Source: Actinernus sp. WN-2022 (Eukaryota; Cnidaria; Anthozoa; Actiniaria; Actinernidae). From it: DNA of 64,000 bases. Below the pieces are notes generated by a model, which ran no database searches, was not told the origin of the DNA, and worked only from the letters and a program-made list of their open reading frames with translations. The position numbers and the translations under genes are program-made. The stretch spans positions 3,736,660 through 3,800,659 of the forward strand of contig JAOWCC010000577.1 of assembly GCA_030867875.1 (NCBI GenBank). Direction: 5' to 3'. This document shows, in pieces, positions 46,801 through 59,594 of this stretch; the first letter of the stretch is position 1; each line of letters begins with the position of its first letter.

Positions 46801-49800
46801 AATATATTTACTAAATCACATCGTGTTTGTGAAAATCAAAAGCTAAAGAATGTGGAACAACTTGAGAAAATCACTCAAGTTATATCACTCAAGATCATTA
46901 AACAACAATGAAGTAACTACCTTGTTGATCACGTATACGATATCTTGATAATAGCTACTGAGTATATGTCACAAGTTGGAAATGTGGTGATAAGTGGCGT
47001 GATTTATATTAGTTTTCTATAGAAGTGAAAAAGGTTTGTTTTAAAAACCCGAGGCCTTTATATTAGCTAATATCATGAGGTAAAATAACAAATACCAAAT
47101 AACGTAAAACACAAGCAATACTTAGTAAAAAAATATGGAAGTTTAATGAAGCGTCTTAGACACGATGAATGCAAATACTTCTATATTTATAAATGTATAT
47201 GTGTAACATAAAGGTATGATGTATAGGTATGTGTGCATGTGTTTGTATGTGTGTTATTTATATCTTATACTTTCTGCACAGGTGAGATAAATTTAGCATT
47301 CCGTATTAGTCGTCCGTTTTCTAACAATTAACTGCCAACATTTCTTCAAAGAAATGGCATTACTTTCTAATTGAATTTTTATCGATTGCTAGACACGACT
47401 ACTGTAATGCTAATTTTCGATTAACAACTTCGATATTATTCAAAGCTATTAGCGGCGCTGTGTCATTGAATGGTTATTCACTAAGTTTCAGAATCAGATT
47501 AAATGTTTTTAAAAAGCTCTGATCTAGCACCATGAATTAAGTAGCATTTGGCTAATCGAAATATATTTCTGCTATAAGATTTATTAAAAGTGATGAATTG
47601 TCGAGATGAACATAAATGGAAGAATAAAATTATCTATATTGTCGCTTTTTGAAATTTGGTGGTTTGAGATAAAGCTTTAGCTCTTGCAAAAGCTAATTTG
47701 AATACAAAAAAAGTAACAAAACACTTTGGATGAAATATTCAAGAGCTTCAAGCTGCTTTTATGTATAAAATGATTTTCATATATAAACTGACACTTGTCT
47801 TTAAAACTTGTAGGGAAGTAAACTCAAGATTTCTAAATTCAAAAATTTGATATTCATTAAAAAACTTATATTACTTAAGGTTATAAAACTAAGATCTCAT
47901 CATAACTTTAGATGTAATCGCTGATTTTTCGTAAGAAGTAATATTATTTTAGGCTTTTGTCAATGGCTAATACATCTTTTCAACTAATATTATGTTTTGC
48001 AATGAAGCTTAAACGGGTCGAAATGCCAAGCGCTCTCGAAATAGAAACAGAACATCGATTTATTTGGGAGCTGTAATTAAATAAGAATAGGCTGATGTAC
48101 TGCGGTTAATACATTGGCGACACTTTCTAGTAGCTCTTAAACGCCATTACTAGAAAGTAATTGGCATTGGTGTGGTTGTGGTGTATTGATTACTTGGTGC
48201 ATTTTATTTCGTTCTTTCAGCCACTAAAACTCATATAAAACTAGAATTTTGACGATTCTAGCGGTAGTTTTGTGCCTTCTTAGCAATTACATGTAGAACA
48301 CAAATGTTAAGGCAAAGAAAAGGAAATATTATGTAAGTTAGACAATGACGTGGTGTTTTCTTTTAAATCTTTAATGACAAAGCGAGGAAAATATTTTTTG
48401 CACATTTTTTATCAAAACAATATCACCTTGATCGTTTCATTATGAAATTCGCCTTAACTGAATGAATTAACATTCAAATTATATTCAAACTTTCCTTTGG
48501 TATGCACATTTTAAAGTTTTGCTATAGGGTAATGCCTTAACACTCCACTTCCAAGATCAAAAAAGAAAAGAAAATATCAATATTGTTCAAATATTGATCT
48601 TGTCAGCATCTCCACCAAAGTTAGAACTTATCCTTCCAGAAATCTTTATTTCGTCTCTAGGTCGGTGCTCATTTAAAATGGTCGCAAATGAATCGAATGT
48701 TTAGTCATCATAAACCAGCAGCCACTGAAATTTCCCCTATCAGCAGTCGATTTCTCTCCTTATTAAGCTCGATAGATAAATTAGGATTCCCACTGAGTGT
48801 TGGATGTGTACGTAAGCAAACAAACCCTGCTTAAGGATTTAAAGGATACATTTCACACGGTATTTACCATAACTATCTTTAGGCTCTAAGTGAAACGAGC
48901 GACGACCCAGGCGTGACGTGCCAGACTTTCATGTACTCTAAAGGTATGCCTTGAAACCACTCTAGATATAGTTTTCGTTGCAGTCTCGTATACGATTTAT
49001 CTATAGCAATAACTACAAGTAACACTTTAGTCAACTAAATAACATTCTTTTAGTTTACCAGAAGAGTAAGGAGACTGCTTTTGGTGGAATATCAAACTTT
49101 TTGATCCACAGATTGAAGCTTCATTTACCATTTGTATTCATCGTATTTACATGGTCCATACGTGTGTCAATGGAATCATATAATGAATATTGAAATACAA
49201 CAAAGAGACAAACGAGGTAATTAGATACTCCTCATATAGCGGTTTAGAAACATTGAACCGTTAAGCCCACGTTGTTATGCTCGCTCATGTTGAAATATTT
49301 CGATCAACGTAAGACCAGTTCTGCTATTCTCAGTGATTTTCCAACTTTTCAAGGTCATGACAAACGTATGTTCATCTTCATACAACTAGAATATTCGGAA
49401 TGGCTAAGCACAGTCCACCAGAAATTACATTTCCTTCAATGGAATAAAACAGTCTATTCTGCTGTTTTGCCCGCCACCGACATAAGAGATTGTTGAAAAA
49501 ATATTCTTTACGAAAATTATCTTACTTAATTCTAGAAACATCATTCGTTTGGTCGGCAAACGAAAACAAAGCTCATTTGACCAATTGAAAAATATATATA
49601 GCATGTTGTGAAATCCTAATCCAATCCTCTAAGTTTAAACAATGAAACGAAACTTCAAATCTAACGACATGCACATATATATTTGAAAAATTTCACACTC
49701 ATTCTCTGTTCCTAATATATTTTTCCATTAAATATGATAAATTAAATGTTCAACACCTTCGCGCCTTTCCCGGTAGTCAGAGGTTACGATTATGTATCTA

Positions 49801-50767
49801 GCAACTATGATACATTATGTGCTTGATACAATCTATATTTTTCATTGTTTCAAGTATGGGCAGAAGCCATTTCTGGTGGACTTACTTCCTTTCCAATAAG
49901 AGTAAAGCTCCTTCGGATATTTAGGCGGTAACAAAACGAATAGAATGAATGGTGTTTATTGATAACGGATGCAGTTGGTGCGGAAATGAGATCTCGCTTA
50001 GTATTAGTATACCAAACGGTCTGACATATTGGGCACACGTTGAGTTTTTAATATATCTCTGTTCCTAATTCGTTAAGACCTCAAACCGGTAAGACTGAAA
50101 GGATTTAACCTCGAACGTCCTGTAGGCATTGTTCTAATGTCGATATACCGCCAACACAACTATGATAAACATGGATGCTTTCTTAAGCTGCTTTGAATTT
50201 ATGCTCTCCGGTGCATACTTTAGGTGCAGTACAAAACTCACAGAACTATATGCTAAACCTAGCTATCGGTTTCACAACATCTTTATGTAGTGAAGGGGCA
50301 AAAAGGTAGGTTTTATATTCTATTTATAATCGATTTACAATTTGTAAACAGATGGAAAGCACATTCAACTTTTGTCTGTTTTATTGTATAATGATTATCG
50401 TTATACGTAGTGGGAATATTCTATAGATTCATCGTCAGTTGGTGACAAAGGCGAAGAATTATGTGAATTATCTTAATGATTCTACAGTCTTGAAAGGTAA
50501 TCGGTTTTCTCGAGTTATGTTTTAAAATAAGCAAAAACAAACGAAACTGTAAGGATTCGATCGGAATTAATTGCTCTATCGCAAGAATGCCTATAACGCC
50601 ATATTGTAAGTGTTTCTCGAAGCCAGCAATATTTCAGCGTGTTCAGCTTATGTTGGTTGATGAAAGAAGTGATCTAGAACAACTTGTTTCACAGTTGTAA
50701 AATGCAATGATGCGTCTAGTTTCACCGGATCATTTCGATATATTGCTTTATGTTCGTGTACACCAAC
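43882..50767. other. AT-rich, element-poor DNA
   Basis: About 6.9 kb without a recognisable transposon, RNA gene or domain. Frames are at most 80 codons (44255-44497 minus, 49272-49496 plus) and look like chance. A TATGTGTG-rich simple tract lies near 47215-47260. It could be intron or intergenic DNA; I see no exon. Confidence 0.55.
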
Positions 50768-50781
50768 CGCCTCCCGGTTAG

Positions 50782-50820
<39 letters not shown>

Positions 50821-50955
50821 GGTGCTGCCTTTACATAATACCGTAAACGGATAGACCTTCACGTCGTCTCGGATAAGGACGTAAAATCGTAGGACTAGTG
50901 TCCCCAATTAGCTGCAAAGCTAAATATATTGACACTTAAATAAAGTCACTTACTT
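50768..50955 (+). mobile_element. SINE or LINE 3' fragment
   Basis: Blocks GGTTAGCCGGACCAACACTC, CTTAAAATAACTGAG, GTGCTGCCTTTACATAATA, CTCGGATAAGGACGTAAA and CCGTAGG-like sequence, then a CACTTACTTAC tail, are a pattern I associate with a widespread invertebrate retroposon tail. No promoter boxes are clear. The family name is not assigned. Confidence 0.5.
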
Positions 50956-53647
50956 ACGGTTACTTACCAACATCTTCATGATATTAATTTGTAAGTGTTA
51001 TATATGCTGATATTGAGTGTTCAATATTTGTCATAATCCATATTTTTAAATTTATAAAAGCTAGAATTCATATTGTTTTCGTAAATGAAGGTTTAAAATC
51101 CGAGTTGAAATAAAGGTTATGTATATATGTGTGTATGTACATGTATATGTATGTATGAGGAAGCAATGCATAAATCAGTTTTCAAATTGGAGTTCGGTAT
51201 AAGGAAATACAGTTTTTGTTCTTAACTCGTAACCTTTCGCCTGCAGTAACCGATTTGCTATTACTGAATGAGCATAATTGTTGGACAGCAACGTATACGT
51301 AAAATATATTGTGCGTCTATCGCAAATACAGAAACGCACAATCAAGGCACGGTTTTTTCTGTTATTCTTTGCACAATATCCTTACAAAAGTAAATGTTTA
51401 TGTTTAATAAAACGAATTTATTTGTTCAATAATCATTCACAATGTGTGAACAAATCACGAACATATGCCTATGACTAGACGCTTTTCAACATATTGATTT
51501 TATATCGCATTTGTTTGGGTCGATTATTAAATTGATAAAGAAAATATGACTATAGACGAAGAGTTCAGTCAATGAAGAGACGTTATTATATACGTTCGCT
51601 ATACTTCTTTTCAGTATCGTGTATTTAAATGTGACTTTTTGATTTTTTGACAGCTGGTTCTGCAGTATCTCAGTTTAAGATGCTAAAATGTTTTGTGCTT
51701 GACAACCTCCCTGGTAGTTTGAAGGGCTCTTCTTTAATTTATTATAAATCTCCCGCAGCTGTTTAAGAGTTCATAGATCAAGCGTATTCACTACGATAGA
51801 ATAACTAAGCCTAATGTATTTGTGCTCTTTTATGCGTTAGAATAGCTCTTTATCTAGCGTCAATTTCACCCACGAGATTTGCATGAAATTCGACAAAATA
51901 TAATCTCAACTTGAAGACAGTACTAAAGATCAAAGAAGCCCACCATAATAGTTTCCATTCCATTTTAGTTTTCTAATCTTTAATTCTCTAGCACAACGTT
52001 CTCGAGACTTGGCGAATCTTAAGAGAGAACAAAACTAAATCTTCAGGGTATTGCACTGTACGTTTATTATTAATTTGTTTGTTTGCCTAGCTTTAGGTAA
52101 TACACCTCTATTATAGTCTTTATGGCGCATAAAAGCTGAAAAGAAGCCAGTTTTACTCAACACATTCTTAGCTGTCAAAGATGCTTTACTTTTACATATT
52201 TTCTTAGTTAGATAAATAAATCGCAATTCATGAATAGATTTTCATTGAACAACATTTTCTGCATATTCTCAGGTCCGGAATCAAAAAAAAATCATTTAAT
52301 CAGTTTATGTTAAAGCAATTTTCGCCTGAGGCAGCAAAACAGATTTACTTTAAAACCATTATAGCGAAATCACGAATGTTCATTTTCCTTTTGTTTCTTT
52401 CTGTTTACTGGATTTCGATCGACAGTGTAAATTAAGGGTTGAATAGGAAAACTAGCCAGCATTGGTAAAAGCGGGGTTAATGTATTCATTCGATTTTATA
52501 ATTTCTTTTTTTGCACTCTGGCCGCTGGCTTTAATTAATATAAAATGGATTTCGACGTCGTCGAAGCTTGCTTGAAGATCGTCTAGTCGATATTTTCAAT
52601 GATACATTTATTGCTGCACGGCGCACGTTTGACTCTAGCAGTTGGCTGCACAGGTTTGTGGAATTTCTCTCTTTTATAACAACAGATGGTTCCTGTCTGT
52701 TAATTTATTCTATTTCGGCTGGTGTTCGACGGGTGAATGGCAAGGTGGAGGAGAAAGGTTGGCTCACAAATGAATTTAGAAATGATGAAATTCTCTTTAT
52801 CTCGCTAGTTCCATTGAACTGCTAACAGATAGCGAACTATTAGAGAAACCTAAATATTTTCCGATTCATATATGAAGCTTCAATTTGATGTTTGATTTAT
52901 TATCCAGACAGGCACGATCATTATAGTTATGTCGTTTCTTCAGTTATACATTTGATGGCGTATTTCTCATGACTTTATTCGTCTTGTTTGCTTCACATTT
53001 GATATATCATTCTCGGGAACCCAGGATTTTCTGTCGATCTGCTGGGTTCCCGCGAGGATGCTGGTATATTTTGAACTTTATTGTAAAACCACGAGTTCAA
53101 AGAACAGCGGATGACGACCGGATAAATATATTTTCAAATTCTTCTTTGGAAAATGTTCTATAGTTTTACTGTGCCCTTGAACTTGGTGAAAAACGTCATT
53201 TCGAAGTATGATTTACTTAAAATAAATAACTGTATTTCTAGTGATAAAGCTAAAGACACAAACTTTACGCCAAATTGACCGATTTACTTGTACATTTGTT
53301 GTGTATAATTATATGTATAATTATCGGGGGATTTCTTTTGATGGATTGCTGTTATTTGTTTGTCTGTTTTGCTGATGATATTGTTTTTAACGACTGTTAC
53401 TTAAAGCACGTCGCCGAAATCCCCGGCACTCTATATCATTTGGAATTAGTAAAACAAGTTATTGTGTGTGAAATCGGCGGTCCGTCGACCGAGAAGTTCT
53501 CCCAGTCATTTAGGGTAGTCGTGTGCCGCGGAGATATCGAAACCCTAACCCTATTTAAGGGTGAAACATCCCTTTCCACCGTTTCCTAGGACTGAAACTG
53601 AAATATGAGACTCTATTTAAGAGATAAGTGATTAAATAATAATTATC
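50956..53647. other. AT-rich, no supported gene
   Basis: Simple GTATGTACATGTATATGT-type sequence at about 51120-51160. Frames at 52568-52825 and 53275-53589 plus have no recognised domains; the latter has a hydrophobic start (about residues 8-35) that could be a membrane segment but is likely chance. Confidence 0.5.
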
Positions 53648-54204
53648 TTAAAGGCGCGGTACTGCGCATGTCACAGTCTCCAGACATTGAATTGACAGCT
53701 GTATTGTGTAACATCCAGTGAGAATCAATCAAAATAAATTGCCGGAAACGCCACACTGTTCGGGTGATAGCCGTGATTCACAGATTGGAGTTTTGCACAG
53801 TAAATGGCGAGATTTACTAGGATTGTATTCTTCCTACATCCAATGCAAACAGCATTGAGTAAAGAACGGTATCTATATTTCATTACTTGCTTGTATTTTG
53901 TGCTGTTTATTTGACCAAAGTGAAACAAGCTGCTCGCGTCCGTAGATATATATTTCTTCGTTATGCAATTTTGACATGAAACAATTCTCCTAATGGCACT
54001 ATTGTTTTCTTTCTACATGATTAATAAGACAGTTCTCTGCTGTAAAAAAAATAGAACATTCTATGGAATATTTCTTGTCTTAAAGTCTGGAAACGTAACG
54101 CATGCATTTGACGCTAGAAAGTTCAGTACTCGCGGAAGTACGAGAGGCCGGCTGTTTACTAGTTTGCACTATCGGCTGTTATGGACTGGAAACTTATTTT
54201 CACA

Positions 54205-54745
54205 GCTTAATATTTATGTCGATTGGTCAGAAGGATATCTTGTTTAAGATGATATGCTCCTTTCGGCATCAGGAAATATTTAAACGGGAGTTTTCGTACA
54301 GTATTTCAAGCTATGCTGTAGCGCGAGTTCAGTAGTCACAAATGTCCGTGAAACTAATAGCGCGTTCATTATTATCAATTTGCTCTATGGGTTCTCGTGT
54401 ATTCAATAATTACTTCTGGAGCTTCATATGTATGTCGATTGGTCACAAGGATTTCCTCTTTCAGTTTTCCCCGTTGGTTTGGACATTAGGGATTTATTCT
54501 TGGAGATTTCGTACAGTTTAGCGACCGTGTGTCGAAAGTAAAAAAGTTCGCTTGTCACGAAAGTGAGTAAACTGACAAGTGGTTTCATAGCATGCAGTTC
54601 GATGTTTGACTCTCATGTAGTCGATAATAACTTCTATAGCTTCATATGTATGTCGATTGCTCACAAGGCTATCGTGTTTGAGATCATGAGGTTGTTTTGC
54701 CAGTAAAGAAAGGTTTTATCTAACTTTTCGTACAGTCTTTGCACT
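54205..54745 (+). repeat. Three diverged tandem units, about 210 bp
   Basis: The phrase TATGTCGATTGGTCA..AAGG recurs at about 54214, 54432 and 54650, each followed some 75-90 bp later by TTTCGTACAGT. CCGTAGATATATATTTCTTCG also occurs at about 53940 and 54782. Copies are well diverged. Confidence 0.7.
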
Positions 54746-55115
54746 CCGGTCGGTTCATAAAATTTCAGCCTCGTTTCTAAGCCGTAGATATATATTTCTT
54801 CGTATCGCTGTTGAAAACTGCCATATCATTTATAATATGACTTGAAAAGTTGCCATGTGTTTCCTGAACTCTACTGGACATCCAAACCCTCTTCGCTTCT
54901 GGTTGGAATGCCAAAAAGCTTCCAATTTCTTGAGTTTTTCGGCTGCTGTATTCAGAGTACTCAGTGGCCGTTTTCCCCGCCGGTAAGCATCACTTATGCT
55001 TTTTTGTTTTAGTTGTATTGCAGGCTGCAACGACTCATTTTGAATAAACAAATAACTAAAACTTATTTAAGCACATTTTACATTTCCATAAATGATCAAA
55101 GGAGGCAAGGATGAG

Positions 55116-55646
55116 TGTCGCGTTCCCAGTACCGCAGACACGGGGTGTTGAATTGTGTACTGGAGATCGGGAAGTTCAACCACCGTGAAGTACAGTAGGA
55201 ACAGCAAGATTTAACGGCGGTTATTAGAACCAAGTTGAACCAATTACATACATCACGTGCGGTGAAAACTACAACAAAGGCATAATTATCTTAGTTTAAA
55301 GGGAGCAAAACTATACAACTAAAGATACAGATCACAAAGCCGAGAACTAATATTTACAAGTGTAACTTACATCTGATCTTGACTCCGGGGCTTAAAGGTA
55401 AACTCCAAGAAAACTCCTAGAATCTCCACCACTCCTATGGCCTTTGCTATCTCCGTGACTCACAAAGTGCTACTGAAAAAGAGCTATTGATCTGCGTAAA
55501 CATTCCTAAGGTATGAGATAAGCGTAAAGGTATGTGCGGCTGGCCACAAAGGATATTAACTAATTGATTCTAATCAGGAAAGATAAACAAAACAATCAAC
55601 AGTTTTTCTTTAGTTCTTTCAAAGTCTCTAAACGATAATCACGACA
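55116..55646 (-). repeat. BEL/Pao 3' LTR, 531 bp
   Basis: It starts TGTCGCGTTCCC and ends AATCACGACA. A purine-rich tract (GGGCGAGGAG on the minus strand, 55647-55656) lies directly inside it, as expected for the polypurine tract. Confidence 0.93.
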
Positions 55647-55676
55647 CTCCTCGCCCAAGGGTCTTGATCCTTGCTC

Positions 55677-58505
55677 TCAACATTCTCTATCACTCTCTAT
55701 AGGTGTTAGTATCAATCTGCTGCCACCAGCAGGACTAGCTACTAGCTCTTTGATGGGGCGTAGGAAGATCTTTTTCTTGCCGTCTCGCATGATGGTCACA
55801 TGGGCTTTCCGGGCTCTGGCATCCTCACTGGCGTCAGCCTGTGTGACAAGCCCCACTGGCCAGTCGTTACGACAACTCCCTTCCTCCTTGACGAGGACTA
55901 CATCTCCTGTGGTGAGGTCTCTCTTTGGCTGGTCCCATTTCTGTCTGGTCTGGAGTGTCTGCAAGTACTCCCGTCTCCATCGTCGGCGTGCATATAGGTC
56001 CACTGGTAGGAAGTTACCAGGCGGGGGTCCTAGGGGTCGCTGCTTCATTGTCATAAGCATCGCTGGTGATAGTGGTTGTGGGTCATCTACATCTGTAGGC
56101 AGGCTGGCGATGGGACGAGCATTGACAATTGCTGTCACCTCAGCCATAAGCGTTACTAACAGCTCGTGTGTGAGCTGGGCGCCTCCTAGCTCCGCAAACA
56201 TTGCGTCCAGCACACGGCGGATGGTGCCAATTTGTCTTTCCCATGCGCCACCGAAGTGTGATGCGTGTGGCGGGTTGAATATCCACTCGCACCCTTGCTC
56301 TGACACGTATCGCTCTATTGCCTCTTTATCCATCTCCTTGAGCGCCTCATCGAACTCTGACTTGGCTCCCACGAAGTTCGTTCCTCGGTCGCATCTCAGT
56401 CGGGCTGGCGGACCACGAAGCGAGAAGAATCGTCTCAGTGCGCAGACGAAGGAACTTGTATCCATAGACTCTAGTACCTCGATGTGGATGCCTCTACTGC
56501 TGAGGCAGGTGAACACGAGACCACAGCGTTTCGAATTAGCGGCACCTCCTCGCATCTTACGCGTCTGGACTGTCCAGGGGCCGAACACATCGAATCCAAC
56601 GTTGGTGAATGGTGGGGCGACTTCTATTCTGTCGGCCGGTAGTTCAGCCATATGTTGCTCCAGTCCTGGACCTCTCAACTTCTTACATACCACACAAGAG
56701 CTTAGCTCGCTGGCTACTAAGCGATGGCCACCAACTAACCAGTATCCAGCTTGGCGGATGGCGCCGTGGGTGATTTGCCGTCCTTGATGGTACACTTGCT
56801 TGTGGTAGTGGCGCACTACTAAGTGGGACACATGATGCCCCTTGGGCAGAAGCACTGGATGCTTCTCTCCGTATTCTAACTCCGCGCGTCGCAATCTGCC
56901 TCCTACGCGCAAAATACCATCGCCGTCAGTGAAGGGATCAAGGCGATATAAATTAGACTGCTTCATTATGCGCTTTCTCTTGCACGCGTCCTCACGACTG
57001 CTCTCCTCTTGTTCGGGATCGATGCAGCTTTGCAATTCGAGCTCCTTGCTGAAGGCCTCCTCTTGAACCGCACGTATGATCACCGTCATTGCCTGCTGAA
57101 GGTCCTTTGCTGTAGGCTTGCTGCGAAGTTTTCCATGGATGGTCTTTGTTGTTCCTTTCCCTTCCTCACGAGGCTTGCCTCTCCTGCGTTTAAATTCTCT
57201 GACCACTATAATGAGGTTCGCGATGGCGCGTTGTAATGATGCAAGACGAGAGAATCGCGTAAATCTCTCAACCCCTAGACCCTGGCATTTCTTGATGCGC
57301 GTCGCACAGGTTAAAACCTCTTTGCATACTTCAGGATCTTGTTCGTCTAAGGGAATCTCTTCTTGCTCCTGCTGCGGTGCGGCCGGATCCTTCAGAAGGC
57401 TCGGGCCAGTCAGCCAATCTGTCTTGGTTAGATTGGCGGCTCTAACATAGCGCGTGGCGAGGTCTGCGGGGTTCTTATTTGTCTCCACATATCTCCACTG
57501 GCTTGGTTTGGAGACCCTCCTAATGATCTGAACACGATTGGCTACGTATACGTAAAACCTCCGACTTTCGTTCTGAATGTAGCCAAGAACAACTTTGGAG
57601 TCGGTGTAGAACGTGACTTCGTCGATATCCATGTCTATCTCCTTAAGTATCCTAGCCACAGCCTGCACGGCTAGGACAGCACCACAGAGCTCTAGGCGCG
57701 GAATACTGGTCGTCTGGGCTGGTACTACCTTTGACTGACCTTGCAGCAACGCTGTGCTGACTTCTCCTTTGTCATTCACCAGCCGTAAGTACACGCAGGC
57801 CCCGATGGCGTCTCTACTAGCATCGGAAAATGCATGGATCTCCGCCCGGACGACGTTGCCAAATCCGTCGGGCTTGTAGCAGCGAGGTACTGATACCTCC
57901 TCCAATTGAACGAGAGAGTTCCGCCATCGCTGCCATTGCTGCTGTAGAGCGTCCGGCAAGGGATCATCCCATCCGAGGGGGGTGTTGTTGACCTTCTTCT
58001 TCCCCATGCTAACTAGCTGCTGCATGAGTAGTCTGCCCTCCAGTATCACTGGCACTGCTAAACGAGCGGGTCGTAAATGGAATTGACGATAGATAGAACT
58101 CCTCCTTCGTGTAAACGGCCTTTCTGACAGTGATACACGGAAGGTGAATGCATCCTTCTCGAGATTCCAGTAAACACCGAGTGATCGCTGGGCTGGCAGG
58201 TTGTCCCGCTGGAGGTCAAGCTCACGTAGGTCTTTAGCTCTGTCTGACGAGGGGAACGCTTCCACAACTTCCACAGAGTTGGATACTACATTGTGAAGCC
58301 TCAGGTTCGCTGTGGCGAGCGATGCTTGTGTGCTGGTGATGAGCGTGACTGCCTGGTCGACTGTGCGAAGCGATGCGAGGCCGTCATCCACGTAAAAGGT
58401 GCGGTGCACGAATTTCATGGCTTCTGTGCCAAACTCCTCCTCGCCGTCAGCTGCGGTCTTCCTTAAGCCAAAGGTTGCTACGGCTGGGACTTGGGCCATT
58501 ACCAA
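55677..58505 (-). CDS. BEL/Pao pol: RT end, RNase H, integrase (942 codons)
   Basis: The frame opens inside the RT palm and is uninterrupted to 55677. It holds the RT motif FYVDD (YVDD at residues 38-41), RNase H catalytic acids in SDAS (about 228), RLELCG (about 272) and FYTDSK (about 302), an integrase zinc domain (HHVSHLVVRHYHK through CVVCKKL, 558-608), and the DDE core: D639 in GFDVFG, D706 in RCDRG, E756 in GGAWERQ. A basic C-terminal domain typical of Pao integrases ends the protein. The first codons are not a true start: the frame continues from 58902-58447 after a frameshift. All visible integrase catalytic residues are present. A 345-codon plus frame at 55750-56787 is antisense. Confidence 0.9.
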   Translation of the reverse strand: MVMAQVPAVATFGLRKTAADGEEEFGTEAMKFVHRTFYVDDGLASLRTVDQAVTLITSTQASLATANLRLHNVVSNSVEVVEAFPSSDRAKDLRELDLQRDNLPAQRSLGVYWNLEKDAFTFRVSLSERPFTRRRSSIYRQFHLRPARLAVPVILEGRLLMQQLVSMGKKKVNNTPLGWDDPLPDALQQQWQRWRNSLVQLEEVSVPRCYKPDGFGNVVRAEIHAFSDASRDAIGACVYLRLVNDKGEVSTALLQGQSKVVPAQTTSIPRLELCGAVLAVQAVARILKEIDMDIDEVTFYTDSKVVLGYIQNESRRFYVYVANRVQIIRRVSKPSQWRYVETNKNPADLATRYVRAANLTKTDWLTGPSLLKDPAAPQQEQEEIPLDEQDPEVCKEVLTCATRIKKCQGLGVERFTRFSRLASLQRAIANLIIVVREFKRRRGKPREEGKGTTKTIHGKLRSKPTAKDLQQAMTVIIRAVQEEAFSKELELQSCIDPEQEESSREDACKRKRIMKQSNLYRLDPFTDGDGILRVGGRLRRAELEYGEKHPVLLPKGHHVSHLVVRHYHKQVYHQGRQITHGAIRQAGYWLVGGHRLVASELSSCVVCKKLRGPGLEQHMAELPADRIEVAPPFTNVGFDVFGPWTVQTRKMRGGAANSKRCGLVFTCLSSRGIHIEVLESMDTSSFVCALRRFFSLRGPPARLRCDRGTNFVGAKSEFDEALKEMDKEAIERYVSEQGCEWIFNPPHASHFGGAWERQIGTIRRVLDAMFAELGGAQLTHELLVTLMAEVTAIVNARPIASLPTDVDDPQPLSPAMLMTMKQRPLGPPPGNFLPVDLYARRRWRREYLQTLQTRQKWDQPKRDLTTGDVVLVKEEGSCRNDWPVGLVTQADASEDARARKAHVTIMRDGKKKIFLRPIKELVASPAGGSRLILTPIESDREC

Positions 58506-59594
58506 ACAGATGCACGTTCATTCGGTATTCGATCACAGGTTTCTTGGGATCGTTTGCTTCAAACCACAGGAATCGTAGGAAGTCTCTGTGTGGAGGGTCC
58601 ACGTGAAACGAATGGAACATCTGCTCAATGTCGCACATCGCAGCTACATTCTCCTTGCGAAAGCGTATTAGAACTCCGAGTAGGCTGTTCATGAGATCGG
58701 GACCCGCTAGAAGCTCCTTATTCAGAGATACGCCTTCGAACTCCGCTGACGAATCGAACACCACACGTATTTGGGTCGGCTTTTTCGGGTGGTATACGCC
58801 AAAGTGTGGTAAGTACCAGACGCGGCCTTGCTTGGTTTGTAACTCCTCAAGTGGTACGGGGGAGGCGTGGCCTCTGTCAAGTACCTTCTCCATGAACTCC
58901 ATGTAATCCTCTCCAGTTGTGGTTTATTGCGCAGAGTGCGCAGGAGACCGTTCAGGCGATGCACGGCCTGGCTCAGGTTGTCAGGCATTTGTACATCCTG
59001 CTGGCGGAAGGGGAGCGGCATCTCCCAGTTGCCACTCTCGTTTTTGTGAATGCCACTCTCCATGATGGTCAAGAATCTCCTATCTTCGAGGGACAAGACT
59101 CGGCTCATTGTCCTCTCGGGTGAGTAGAAGACATCGTTCTGTAGGCCCTCTTGCTTCAAGCTGCTCTCCGTTACCTTGAACTGATTGGGGCATGGTAGCA
59201 GCTCATACGCTCCAAGCGTTTCCATCTCTTCTGTCGAGTTCTCCAGTTTACTGGCGTGAAGGCTGGTGCGACGGGCGAACACGTGCGTAGGGCCACCAAT
59301 GAGATCTAAACACATCTGACCCGTTATGGTCCAGCCGAGGGTTAGCCTTTGGGCCCACGGCGCTTCTCGGGGACCATTCTTGAATTCCCTAACTTTAAGC
59401 AGCTCTGGAGCGTCTCGTCCGATTAGTATATGGGTGTCGGCGGTGCCGTTGAGGGGTGGAATTTCGGTTGCAATCTCCTGTAGATGGGGGAATCTCCTCG
59501 CAGACACGGGGTGTTGTGTACTGGAGATCGGGAAGTTCAACCACCGTGAAGTACAGTAGGAACAGCAAGATTTAACGGCGTTTATTAGAACCAA
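58447..59594 (-). pseudogene. BEL/Pao protease end and RT start, two frames
   Basis: The frame from 59594 begins in LTR sequence, then reads ILIGRDAPELLKVREFKNGP and APWAQRLTLGWTITG, the stretch between protease and RT in Pao elements. Near 58910 a one-base frame change leads to DRGHASPVP and VWYLPHFGVYHPKKPTQIRV, VFDSSAEFEGVSLN, AMCDIEQMFHSF, the RT fingers and first palm block. A second frameshift near 58490, within FGNGPSP, leads into the 942-codon frame. No gag or zinc knuckle is present. Confidence 0.88.

Noticed and set aside
55750..56787. 345-codon plus-strand frame
   Set aside because: It lies antisense to the well-supported BEL/Pao integrase and has no domain of its own.
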